Of a DNA stretch of 64,000 nt, positions 33,052 to 42,882 are shown piece after piece; position 1 is the first letter of the stretch; every line of letters starts with the position of its first letter. The translations under genes and the position numbers were made by a program. The stretch is from Harmothoe impar (lineage: Eukaryota > Annelida > Polychaeta > Phyllodocida > Polynoidae), in contig OX381719.1 of the NCBI GenBank assembly GCA_947462335.1, positions 67,197,534 to 67,261,533 on the forward strand, in the 5' to 3' direction. The notes beneath the pieces are model-generated. The model was not told the DNA's origin, ran no database searches, and was given only the letters and a program-made list of their open reading frames with translations.

Positions 33052-33792
33052 TCACATGTCCGTCGTTCTCGTTGTTTCTTGCTTGATAAAGTCAAGTAAT
33101 ATCGCGATGCCGAGGTCAAACTTTCCCATGTCCTCAGTCAACACTCGAAGGAGTTCAAAAGGTGTACCGCCGGCACCGTCAGCTTCATCTTGCCACATTT
33201 TCAACACTCGGAAGGCCCACTCAGCGGGACTTCCTCCGTATTCGCATTCTTCAGCGATCTTATCTAACCTCTCAGGCGACAATTTTAAATGGTCCCCCAC
33301 CTCTCTCCACCTGCTACCTAGACGTCTGCCGAGGGTGCCCAAGTGCTTATGCATCGCGCGCGAGTCGGGGTTTTCGAAATCCAACCCCTGTCTGTGGAGA
33401 AGGGACATCCACTGAGCCAACAGTTTCACGCGTCTAATGCGGGTGAAGACGCGACCGAGCTCTCCCCATCTATGACGATGCGGGGTTTCACCCCACCAGA
33501 CTCGGAACATCGCCGTACACAGCTCCTCCGGTGTCTTGACACTGCGCTCTACTAGAGCATCCATACGGGCGGCGGTAACTTTTAAGCTACTGCCCAACTC
33601 TCTCCAACAGCCGCTCAACTCTTTACCTAGTTGACGAAGCAAGGCGTCGCTATAGGCTAACCGCCGCTGTCCTACCTCTCTGTTCTCCCCATCGGTCTGC
33701 CTCGCGCGTCTCACGTCGTCAAGCCGCATTAACTTTTTTTCAGGTGGACAAGGCGGTGAAGGCGAGCTTGAAAGTGGAATAGCTTGAGCCAT
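33052..33792 (-). CDS. Tandem death-domain protein of the Polinton-like element
   Basis: An intact 246-codon ORF with ATG at 33792. Residues ~53-101 have LGKELSGCWRELGSSLKV followed by a helix ending FRVWWGE; residues ~151-233 have LGRRLGSRWREVGDHLKLS, IAEECEYGG..AEWAFRVLKMW and a last Leu-rich helix. Both match the death-domain pattern (LG..W..LA..L.....I........LL..W). It has no kinase, caspase, TIR or membrane segment, so it resembles a bare adaptor such as FADD. In a mobile element with viral ancestry it plausibly interferes with host apoptosis or NF-kB-type signalling by homotypic binding; that is inference. It is divergently transcribed from the PC4-like gene, and a (GGC)n tract would lie in its 5' UTR. 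A host gene picked up by the element is the likely origin. Confidence 0.8.
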   Translation of the reverse strand: MAQAIPLSSSPSPPCPPEKKLMRLDDVRRARQTDGENREVGQRRLAYSDALLRQLGKELSGCWRELGSSLKVTAARMDALVERSVKTPEELCTAMFRVWWGETPHRHRWGELGRVFTRIRRVKLLAQWMSLLHRQGLDFENPDSRAMHKHLGTLGRRLGSRWREVGDHLKLSPERLDKIAEECEYGGSPAEWAFRVLKMWQDEADGAGGTPFELLRVLTEDMGKFDLGIAILLDFIKQETTRTTDM

Positions 33793-33803
33793 CTCGTCTC
33801 GTC

Positions 33804-33805
33804 TT

Positions 33806-33873
<68 letters not shown>

Positions 33874-33880
33874 TGGTGGT
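33804..33880. repeat. (GGC)n trinucleotide repeat
   Basis: Nearly pure GGC/GGT trinucleotides on the plus strand, between the death-domain ATG and its TATA-like box. Poly-Ala and poly-Arg frames across it are artefacts. Confidence 0.9.
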
Positions 33881-33935
33881 AGTAGACGTTACTGTGGTCA
33901 GAGGCGATATGGTTTTTTTCCAACAGAAATCAGAG

Positions 33936-33944
33936 CTTTTTATA
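33936..33944 (-). promoter_or_regulatory. TATA box candidate for the death-domain gene
   Basis: On the minus strand the sequence is GTATAAAAAG, about 145 bp upstream of the ATG at 33792. Transcription would start near 33910 and include the GGC tract in the leader. Two more minus-strand TATAAAGG words (near 34447 and 34613) occur in the upstream direct repeats. Confidence 0.5.
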
Positions 33945-34444
33945 CAGAGGGAGTTTAATCCCATTTCCAACAGCACTCCAGCTGTGTAGCGACCTGTCCG
34001 CATGACGCTTTTTCAACCGCTCCGCTCCTTAAGAGCTTAGATGACGAGGGGTGTGTCATCGCTATCCGTGGAGACCAGCTGAAAACGGTGTTTCTTCCTC
34101 ATCCATAGCCTTACCTCCTACCCCCTACCTGAGGACGTCTCCCTCCCTCTGACATTCATTGTAACAAACGTCAGAGGTCAGGTGAAAATCGGATTTTTTT
34201 CATGCACAGCCTTAGTCAGCTGTCACCCCTCCCTATTGAACTAGCCGGCCGCCGCCTGGCCGGCCCGGTCTTCTCACCACGGCAGGAGGTGGTGATTTTT
34301 TTTTTGTCTTACACTTAAGTCGCTCACCACATGCACATGCCTCTACTCACAGACAGACACGTTCGTCTTAGGGGGGTCCTGCTTCACGCCACACGCCTCC
34401 TGTAGTTTTTTTTGTATACACACTCTAAGCTCATCACCGTTAGT

Positions 34445-34780
34445 CCTTTATACAGCTAACGCGCGCTGAATGGCTGAACAGGGTGGTAAGTGGCTTAGCT
34501 CATGACAGTGGATCCCTCAAAAAAAAAGAGGGGAAAGGGATCCAGCTGAAAACGTCATACCTTATGTCTTTGTGAATGGCCGCCGGTCAGTCGACGGCAG
34601 CAACCGCTTAATCCTTTATACAGCTAATGCGCGTTGAATTGCTGAACAGGGTGGTAAGCGGCTTAGCTCATGACAGTCGATCTCTCAAAAGGGGGGAAAG
34701 GGATCCAGCTGAAAACGTCATGCCTTATGTCTTTTGTTTCTCTTTGTGAACGGCCGCCGGCCAGCCGGCGGCAGCTGAAC
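34445..34780. repeat. 166-bp direct repeat in the divergent intergenic region
   Basis: Two copies (starting 34445 and 34611) share TCCTTTATACAGCTAA, TGAACAGGGTGGTAAG, GGCTTAGCTCATGACAGT, GGGATCCAGCTGAAAACGTCAT and GGCCGCCGG. A third partial copy (GCTGAACAGGGTCAGTAAG) precedes the PC4-like gene's TATA box. Placed between divergent genes of a replicating element, they could be regulatory or origin sequences; that is inference. Confidence 0.75.
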
Positions 34781-34819
34781 AGGGTCAGTAAGTAGCTTAG
34801 CTCTAGAAGCGAGAAGGCG

Positions 34820-34827
34820 TATATAAG
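34820..34827 (+). promoter_or_regulatory. TATA box of the PC4-like gene
   Basis: TATATAAG at 34820-34827 places the expected transcript start near 34850. An in-frame ATG at 34832 would lie upstream of that start, so the next ATG at 34886 is the likely initiator. Confidence 0.7.
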
Positions 34828-34885
34828 GGGCTTGGAAACCTCCATTCACTCACTCATTCTTTTGCTGCTCTCTACAGTCACCACC

Positions 34886-35320
34886 ATGAGCAAAAGACAA
34901 CACCTAGCGCCGTCCAAGAACAAGAAGACTACGCGGAACAGCGCTCGTTTAGCGTCAGTGCCTCCTCTTGCTACTGAAAATGAGACTACCGCCGCAGCCG
35001 CTTGGTCTTATCACCCTCCCGCTGTAGCGAGCGCTCGCGGCAGTAGTAGTAGTAGTAGCAGTAGTAGTAGCAGTAGTAGTAGCAGTAGTAGTACTAGTAG
35101 TAGTAGTAGTAGTAGTAGTAGTACTACTGGTAGTAGTCGTCGTGCTAGCGACGTTGTTACACTCGCGACGGTACACGTTGCTGCTAAGCGCGCTGCCGCT
35201 GCTACTGCCGCCCCGCCTGCTGCGGCTGCTGCTGCTGCTGCACCTGCTACCGCTGCGCCTGCTACTGCTGCGCCTGCTACTGCTGCGCCTGCTGAGGCTG
35301 CTGCGCCTGCTACTGTTGCG

Positions 35321-35366
<46 letters not shown>

Positions 35367-36508
35367 CTGCTGCACCTGCTGCTACCGCTACTAATACTGA
35401 CGACAACGCTCCTGGCACAGCGCAGTACTGGCAACCGGGTTTTTACCTCCCCACTACTGTTGATGACTTTGACGACCTGCCGCACGTTGCACAGCCCCTC
35501 TCCTCCACCACTACATCGACCGACGCCCTCAACGCCGCTCGCGCTGAGAGTGACAGCTATTCGGACACTCAGCCCCTAAACCGAGAAGAAGAGGAGGAGG
35601 AGGAGGAGCAGCAGCAACAGGGTGAGACAGAGAACGACGCTGACGACGAGGCGTACGAACAACCCGAAGGGAAAGGGGTGGGCGGTACGTTTTTCGGCTT
35701 CCCTCTTCGACCTTTCGACCTCACTTCCTCCACTAGTAGCGTCCCGTCCGGTCCGTGGCGACTGCCCTCACCGCCACCTTACGAGGGCGGCGGCGCTTCA
35801 TCTTCTACCGCTACACTCAGCACCGACGGCGTGTGGCTGCGCTGTTCCAACAACGAGGCCTCGGATACCACCAGCGCTGACGCTGCTCCTGCTATCGGTT
35901 CTGCTGCTGATTCAGCTCACGCTGATGGTGTTACTCATCCTGCGGGTGTGAAACGTTCTAAGGTGAGTTCCAGAACAACAAGGCCTAGTAAGAAGAGAAA
36001 AATACAAGAAAAAGAACGAGATGGACGAGAAGAAGCAGAGAAAACCTTCTCCCGTCTCCTCGGGTTAGAGTTCTGCTTAGACGGAGCTTTGACGCTGGAG
36101 ATCTGGGAGGACGTGGCTAGACTGTCTAGGAGGCCGCGCTACACAAAAGACGGCCAGGTGAAAGAGGCGTCTCTGACCAGAAGCAAGCGAGTGCACTTCA
36201 CGGCCGACGCGCTGCGCGAGCTAATAGCACGCATCGCCGATATCCGCGCAGTGGTGCGCATACGCGACACAGCGGCCGCGCAAGGAAAACCTAATCACAC
36301 CCCCTGGTTCGCAGTGCTGGATGAGGAGGGCGAAGTGTACGCAGCTGTGAGCTACTACAGCGGTAAGAACCTCGTCCACGTGCGCAAGTACGAAGGTCCT
36401 GACAAAAAACCCACACAGCAGGGAGTGACGCTGTCCGCCAGAGCGCTCAAAGAGTTGGATGACAAAACAGAGATCATTCTGAAATATCTCGGCATAGATT
36501 CGGAATGA
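34886..36508 (+). CDS. Protein with tandem PC4-like (ssDNA-binding) domains
   Basis: The chosen start ATG has a strong context (CACCACCATGA) and lies about 60 bp after a TATA box; it gives 540 residues. The first ~350 residues are low complexity: Ser runs, long Ala/Pro-Ala runs, then Glu and Gln runs. A basic nuclear-localisation-like RPSKKRKIQEKERDGR lies near residue 365. The C-terminal ~140 residues are folded. Residues ~473-535 follow the PC4/Sub1 pattern: a strand pair with VSYYSGKNLVHVRKY, then GPDKKPTQQGVTLS, then a helix with ALKELDD. Residues ~395-460 look like a second, weaker copy ending KRVHFTADALRELIARI. PC4 domains bind single-stranded DNA and act in transcription or replication. 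Beside a protein-primed polymerase, an SSB-like role is a reasonable inference. The ORF is intact. Confidence 0.75.
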
Positions 36509-36523
36509 GAGACGCTCAACGCT

Positions 36524-36559
<36 letters not shown>

Positions 36560-36705
36560 GCGTTTGACGTACGCTGTATGAGACAGACAGACGGATACAC
36601 AGACAGCAGACAGAAAGATAAATAGATAGATAGATAGACAGATAGATTGATAGATAGATAGATAGTTAGACGGCTAAGTAGTTGGTAACTGAGTGAAAAA
36701 AAAAC
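36509..36705. repeat. (CA)n and (GATA)n microsatellites before the polymerase gene
   Basis: (CA)n at about 36533-36559 and GATA/GACA tetramers at 36585-36665 fill most of the gap between the PC4-like stop and the polymerase ATG. No TATA box was recognised, so the polymerase may be read from the same transcript as the PC4-like gene or from an unrecognised promoter. Confidence 0.8.
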
Positions 36706-39700
36706 ATGACACAGTACGTATGCGAAAAGTGTTTCAAAATGTTTAAAAGACCATACAACCACGAGAGACACGTAGAAAATTGTAGAGTAGTACCTAAGTT
36801 TTGCCCTCTATGCGGCGAAGGCGATTGCCGAAAGATCACCTGTCGACGCGAATCTCTGGACGGAGTGACCGTCCCTCCGCGCATATGTGCTGTACCGAAC
36901 GGGGAGGAAACGTTCACGGCGAATTGGCCTGCGATACAAACGGGCGTCAGGATGCACGGGACTCGCGTGAGTGTAACAAACTTCAGGCTACCAACCGGCG
37001 AGTTGAGTGACGCTGTAGATACTATGCGTCGCATTCACTTGACACAAAGATTCAGATACAAAGTGGGTTTCTCGGTAGGCTTACTCTTACAACACAGAGA
37101 AGACAAGAGCAAACTGCGCTACTTTCACGCCTCCCAGAACAACGCAACTCTCATACAACCGCTCCCTACTATAACTAATTCAGAAACTTTGGAAGAGCTC
37201 CTCTCAAAGATGGAAAACACCGTCGCTTGCGAGGAAGTACGGAAACTTTGCGACGCTGACACCAAGTGGCACGTTCTTTTTCCTACCAATTTGAACATTT
37301 GCGTTTACATGGATCCGGGGGAATTCCCCATAGGCGGTAGGATCACTCAGGCCGGTCGAGTTGGAAAGAGAAGCGGTGTGTTAGATTTTCCCAACAAGGA
37401 CAACCTCTGCATCTTCCGCTGCATTTCCTTTCACTTATACAACACCAGCAAGCGCGCTTCAGATTTGTTACGTCAGTTCTGTCCCGCTGCCACACCTGAA
37501 TCCTTTCCGGGTCTGAACATCCGCGACTTACCCGCGTTAGAGAACTTGTTTGACGTACAGATAGCGGTTTACACCGCGTCGCGTCAAGTGCCGGGGCGGA
37601 AGTTGAGAAGACGCGTTACTCTGATCAGACCGCCTTCCAGAACTCTGGCCGCCCGAGGTAAAGTCAACCTACACCTGACGGCGAAAGGCGGTTTGCACGT
37701 CTCTCTCGTCACGGACTTCAACGCGTACGCGGGCATATACGAATGTTGCAAGTGTAAGGCCGCGTTCACCACCGAGTTCTTGCTGAAGAGACACAGGAAC
37801 CAGCTTTCCTCTTGCCGACAAGTCAAGTTGCGCTATGTAGGTGGCATCTACCAAAATTCGAGAACGATTTTCGAAGCGCTAGCAGACTTCTCCATTTTTC
37901 CCCCCGACGGACATTCCGGAATCTACCCTTACAAGATCGCCTTCGATTTCGAGGCTTTCTTCAGACCGTGCAAAGAACCGTCGACGGAACACGTGTCCCT
38001 GCTGTGGGATCACGTCCCTTTGTCGGCTAGCGTCGCATCCGACTTTCCGGGGTGGGAGGGGCCCGTCTGCTTCGTCAGAGAATCCGACGCAGATTCCGAC
38101 CCCTTGTTGGACCGAGTTTTAAATCACATAAACGAGAACGCCAAAGTCATCGGGGAAGCTGTGCTAGAACTTTACCGACCGACCTTAGCGAAGTTAGATG
38201 CGGCGATAGGTGAAGCTCTCCTGCTGGAGGAGGCGACGTTCACCCCTTCTCCAGGCGGCTTCGCTGCGGCTCAGACCAGACACCCGTTAGTTCAACTGAA
38301 GAAGCGTCTTCTGAGATACATCCGGCAAGCTCCAGTCGTGGGCTTCAACTCGGGGCGTTACGACTTGAACCTGATCAAAATACGCCTTCACTCGTTCTTC
38401 GCCTCCGGAGACCGAAGAAACCAAGAATTCAGCGTCATAAAGAGAAGCAATCAATACTTGGCGGTTTACACACAGCACACGGTTTTCTTGGACGTAGTCA
38501 ACTATTTGGCACCCGGTTACAACTACGCGACCTATTTGCGAGCTTTCACCAGGAACGAAGAGAAAGGTCACTTTCCTTACGAATGGATGACGTCTACCAG
38601 GAAACTGGCAAACAGAACGCTGCCACCGAGATCGGCTTTCGACAGCGAGCTGACGGGCGTCAAAATGTCCGAATCCGACTACGCCGCATGTCAGAAAGTT
38701 TGGTCCGACGAGAAGATGCAAACTATGGAAGACTACTTGATCCACTACAACAACAAAGACGTCAAACCTTTCATAGAAGCTCTGAAAAATCACGCTAAAT
38801 TTTTCCAAGATCGCGGCATTGACATGTTGAAAGACGGAGTTTCTCTCGCCGGTTTGACTTTACGGTTCCTCTTCCAAAACCTAGAAGACGCGTTCACAAC
38901 GTTCCCCCAGTTCGACGCCGTCCTCCACGCTCTGATCAAAGAAAATCTAGTCGGCGGTCCTTCCATCATCTTCCATAGATTTCACGAGAAGGGCACCACG
39001 CGGATAAGGGAGCACAAGTACGGCGAAGAAGCGAGACCGTGCCAACACATCCTAGGACTAGACGCTAACTCTCTGTACTTGCGCTGCATGAGCGAAGCGC
39101 ACTGCACGGGCTATTACGCGGTGAGACGGCCCGAGACCGAGTACAAGCCCGAAATTAGGCAAAGAAACTCTCACAGCGCTTTGGAGTGGTTACGCTTCGT
39201 AGAGCACGACCGCGACGTGAAACTGCGCCACGCTTTGAACGGCGGCGAGATGGTTGTAGGCTGTCGGAGAATTCGCGTGGACGGGTTTCACGCGGCCTCT
39301 AATACGGTTTTCCAGTTTCACGGGTGTTGGTTCCACGCTCACGAGTGCATACCGTCGCACCGATATCAGTGCGCTTCACTGAGAGAGGAGAGACGCGACA
39401 GAACGACCAGAGTAAGCGCTTACTTGAAAGCGCTAGGTCACAAGCTGGTCGTCGTGTGGGAGTGCGAATGGCGAGAGATGAAGCGTCGAGATGAGCGGGT
39501 CAAGGCCTCCCAACAACGCTGGAAGGTTGACGCTTTGAAAGTGTCTTGAAACGCGATGAGCGAGAGCGACATCCTTTCCGCTGTGAAAGAGGAGAAAATG
39601 TTCGGTTTAGTTCAAGTGGACATCACTACGCCGCCTCACCTACGAGACTACTTCGAAGAAATGACCCCCGTTTTCAAGAACGCGACCGTTTCAAAATCGG

Positions 39701-40899
39701 ACATAGGACCTCACATGTCAGACTTTGCGCAGGAAGAAAAGCTGTTGAACACGCCTCAGAGATGTCTGATAGGGAGTTACCACGGAAAAAATATTCTCTT
39801 GGGAACGCCGCTTCTCAAGTGGTATTTAGAGCACGGTTTGATAGTCACCAAAGTGCAGCTGGTGGTAGAATACCTACCTAAACGCTCCTTTGCCGGTTTC
39901 GCGGACGAAGTAACGGCGGCGCGAAGACGTGGCGACGTGAACGAGAACGAGAAAATTCTGTCAGACTGTTACAAGTTAATGGGAAACGCTACGTACGGTA
40001 AAACAATCTGCAACAAAGAAAAACACACGGCGGTGAGATACACTGACAGTCGGAAGTTCGAACTATTGGCCAATTCGTGGCGCTTCAAAAAGGCGTCCGA
40101 GTTGAGTTCCGATCTGTTTGAAGTCGAACTACAACCAAAAACAGTCAACAACAACCTCCCTATTCAAATAGGGTTCATGGTATACCAGTACGCGAAGTTG
40201 AAAATGTTAGAGTTCACATACGACTTCTTGGATAGATTCGTCGATCGGCGCGATTATGCCCTTTGTCAAATGGACACCGACAGTCTTTACATGGCTCTCA
40301 GCGGTGACACGTTGGATGACCTAGTCAAACCTCGCCTGAGAGAGACGTACTTCAGAGAGAAACGAAAGTGGCTTCCGACAGCGGTGTGCGACGATCACTT
40401 AGAGCTTTTCGTGAAGACAAAAACGGAAAGAGTGCGAGAATGGTGTCCGCCGCCCGGCGGATGTTGTGAGAGACGGTACCTTCACGATCTGAGAACTTCG
40501 GGGCTTATGAAAGCGGAGTGGGAAGGTGACGGGATCCTAAGTCTCAACCCTAAGACTTACATTTGCTACGATCGAGTCAGCGACACCGGTGAAAGAAAAT
40601 CCAAAAAATGGAGTGCAAAAGGCGTACAGAAGAAACAAAACCCTCAGGAACCAGACGACTTCTTGGATGTTCTTCGCCAACGAAAAACTCTCATTGCTGT
40701 AAATAGAAACTTCAAAGTGGTGCGAAACAAAATGGTCACCTACACCATAGAGAAAGACGGCGTGCACTACTTGTATTATAAGCGTCGCGTGCATTCTGAC
40801 GGTGTGACAACGAGTCCTTTAGAGATATCAAAAAAAAAAAAAATAAGCGTGTGCATCTTTTCAAAAATAGAGTGTTTATCAAGATTGAAAAAAAAATAA
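36706..40899 (+). pseudogene. Protein-primed type B DNA polymerase, interrupted by one stop codon
   Basis: A single frame runs 36706-40899, broken only by a TGA at 39547-39549. The N-terminus has a C2H2-type finger (CEKCFKMF...H), then an OTU-like region with DNLCIFRCISFH near residue 230 and a second zinc-finger-like CCKC...RHR near 350. The 3'-5' exonuclease motifs follow: DFE (residue ~414), GFNSGRYD (~552) and YNNKDV (~685). Polymerase motif A reads DANSLYL (~786). After the stop, motif B KLMGNATYG (39973-40000) and motif C DTDS (40270-40290) are intact, and the frame ends Lys-rich before AT-rich AATAAA words. This is the Polinton/adintovirus PolB family, which starts synthesis on a terminal protein. 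The stop lies between motifs A and B and would remove the active site unless read through; a sequencing error is the alternative. Confidence 0.88.
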
Positions 40900-41044
40900 A
40901 TAAAAAAAATAAAATAAAATATTGTTGTGTTTTTATTTTCATACGTCTTCTTTTACTAGTAAGTCGCGCAGTCTCTTAAAGCGTCACTCATGTGACGACG
41001 TCGCTTCCAGTCACGTGATCCTAAAGACCCTCACTTCCTAAACA

Positions 41045-41465
41045 AAAAACTTCTTCTTCCGCTCACGTGATCAATCAAGTCACTTCAGGTCACGTGATCC
41101 TCAATGAGGTCACTCACTTCCGGTCGGCCATTAGGTCATGTGACGTCACTTCCGCTCACGTGACTCATCAGGTCACTTCCGGTCACGTGATCCTAAATTA
41201 AGTCATATGACGTCACTTCCGGTCCCCTAAGTAGGTCAGTAGGTTACCCAGAATGCACCACTAATCCCCTAAGTAGGTCACTTCCGGTCACGTGACCAAA
41301 TGGTGGCCTCTGATTGGCTGCAGGGTTACCCAGAATGCACCACTAATCCCCTAAGTAGGTCACTTCCGGTCACGTGACCAAATGGAGGCCTCTGATTGGC
41401 TGCATGTCTATTGAGTAATAAACAGTACTTAACTATAGTCCCGTTCCGATACATACTATACTACT
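41045..41465 (-). repeat. Right terminal inverted repeat with promoter-motif array
   Basis: Reverse complement of the left end, colinear through the E-box/ETS/CRE sub-repeats as far as GATCACGTGA...GGAAGAAGAAG. It carries an extra tandem copy of the GGGTTACCCAGAATGCACCA segment (41243 and 41325) that the left end lacks, plus two or more CCAAT-type boxes. Imperfect similarity continues inward to about 40925. Confidence 0.85.
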
Positions 41466-41471
41466 CCCGTG
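41466..41471. other. 6-bp target-site duplication, right copy
   Basis: CCCGTG, identical to 31934-31939, directly after the CTACT terminus. Confidence 0.9.
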
Positions 41472-42882
41472 CTAACAATCTCTTTTACCCTTTTACCGTA
41501 AAAGTGGAATGTTTAGCTAATAAACGGAAGGTCTTTTTTCGTTTGCATTTCCACCTTTATTGACTTAGCATTTCACTGAATAAGGGGCATATTAGACTTA
41601 TAAATAGTAGGATATACCCCTTATTCAGTGAAAAATAAACCCAATAAACAGAATATGGAAAAAATGCCTAAAAACGGCTTTTAAATGAAGCCAGTCAGGG
41701 CCAAAGTGCGATGATATATAAGGGAATGAATGGGAAATTTATTCAGGGAAGTTTAGAATGATTAACCCCTGCGGGGCTAGCTTCTTTCTATAGGAAAAAA
41801 AGGGACTCAAAATGACTATTTTATGAAGTCAACTGGGACCAAAGTGCGATGATACATAAGGGAATGAATGGGAATTTATTCAGGAAAAATTAGAATGATT
41901 AACCCCTGCGGGAGTCATACCCCTATAATTTCTTTTCTATACCTTTCCCTTTTCCTAATACTATCCCTCTCCTTTTCAAACTCCTACTCCCATAGTCAAA
42001 CAAAGTTTGACTTAAAAGACATGCACATAACATTATGACATCGGTGTAGAAAAGCACCAAGGATAGAAATATGTAAAGTGTGGTCTCTTTAGTACCCCCA
42101 CCTCATGTTTCTTCTATCCTATATAAGGTAGTTATAATATATAGAATCCATAACATCAGGATTCTATCATTGCAGTAGGATAATGTAACATTATAAGTCT
42201 AAATACTCCACTTAATGGAAGTCTATGTTATATAATGGCATAACATCAAGCCACAAAAGCTGGTTGAAAAGTAAAATGGGCTCCGAGCCCTGACTCAATA
42301 CAGGATAAATAAAAGAATACAATACATACTAGCTTCTTTCTATCGGAAAAAAGTCTATTTTATGACTATTTTATGAAGTCAGCCGGGGCCAAAGTGTGAT
42401 ATTATGTGTAGTATACGGTGTGCTGTATGGTAATATAAAGACTCCCCTGGACATGCTCCATTGCACCTACCACACCTCCACCTCTCACACACCACTGGAA
42501 CTACTATTGTGTTGTGGCAACCAACTGCGGGGCTAGCTTCTTTCTATAGGAAAAAAAGGGACTCAAAATGACTATTTTATAAAGTCAGCCGGGGCCAAAG
42601 TGCGATGATATATAGGGGAATGAATGGGAATTTATTCAGGAAAAAATTATAACAATAATCCCTGCAGGGTTAGCTTCTGTCTAAAGGAAAAAAGGGACCC
42701 AAAATGATCCAAAAGGATCCGTGTTTTCAATCCGGTGCTCAAGTGTGATATGGCCGTGTGCTCTATATGTTTACAGGTCAGAGGAAGTTCATGGATGAAA
42801 TTTGATATCTAAAAGTGCCATTTACTGCATGACACCCGTGGGCATTTTGTCAAAAGTAACTTGAAGACATTTTATCTGTGGA
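41472..42882. repeat. Repeat-rich host element flanking the Polinton-like insertion
   Basis: Several copies of a ~130-bp unit (GGGGCCAAAGTGCGATGATA, AGGGAATGAATGGGAATTTA, CCCCTGCGGG, CTTCTTTCTATAGGAAAAAA) start near 41697, 41829, 42387 and 42592. A perfect 17-bp hairpin, TTTCACTGAATAAGGGG, lies at 41571-41587 with its complement at 41617-41633. No protein domain is recognised. It is the remainder of the element into which the Polinton-like DNA inserted. Confidence 0.65.

Larger units (their letters stand above)
31940..41465. mobile_element. 9.5-kb Polinton-like element lacking integrase and capsid genes
   Basis: The termini are AGTAGTATAGTATGTATCGG on the left and its exact complement on the right, flanked by the 6-bp duplication CCCGTG. 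AG...CT ends, long inverted repeats and a 6-bp duplication together match Polintons/Mavericks and adintovirus-like elements. Three genes are inside: a death-domain protein (minus, 33052-33792), a protein with tandem PC4-like domains (plus, 34886-36508) and a type B polymerase (plus, 36706-40899). I searched the remaining sequence for RVE integrase (DDE, HHCC), FtsK/HerA ATPase, adenovirus-type protease and double-jelly-roll capsid genes and found no room or motifs for them. Polintons are usually 15-20 kb, so this is either a deletion derivative or a distinct satellite form mobilised in trans. Confidence 0.85.
31899..42882. mobile_element. Composite insertion in repeat B carrying the Polinton-like element
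   Basis: Copy 1 of repeat B reads continuously through the equivalent of this point (near 10020-10030), so everything here was inserted. Outside the 9.5-kb Polinton-like element, about 1.45 kb belongs to another repeat (31899-31939 and 41466-42882). The Polinton-like element therefore landed in an element that was already nested in repeat B. The breakpoints at 31898/31899 and 42882/42883 are accurate to about 5 bp; no target duplication was resolved for the outer insertion. Confidence 0.65.

Noticed and set aside
34832..34885. Upstream ATG of the PC4-like gene as the start, giving a hydrophobic leader
   Set aside because: It lies 5 bp after the TATA box, so it would be upstream of the transcript start; the ATG at 34886 has the better context.
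34955..35579. Long Ser-, Ala- and Leu-rich ORFs in other frames of the PC4-like gene
   Set aside because: Shadows of the AGT/GCT trinucleotide repeats; only the plus frame continues into a folded domain with an NLS.
36706..40899. Integrase or packaging ATPase hidden in the Polinton-like element
   Set aside because: All long frames here belong to the polymerase; no DDE, HHCC, Walker A or capsid motif was found anywhere between the terminal repeats.
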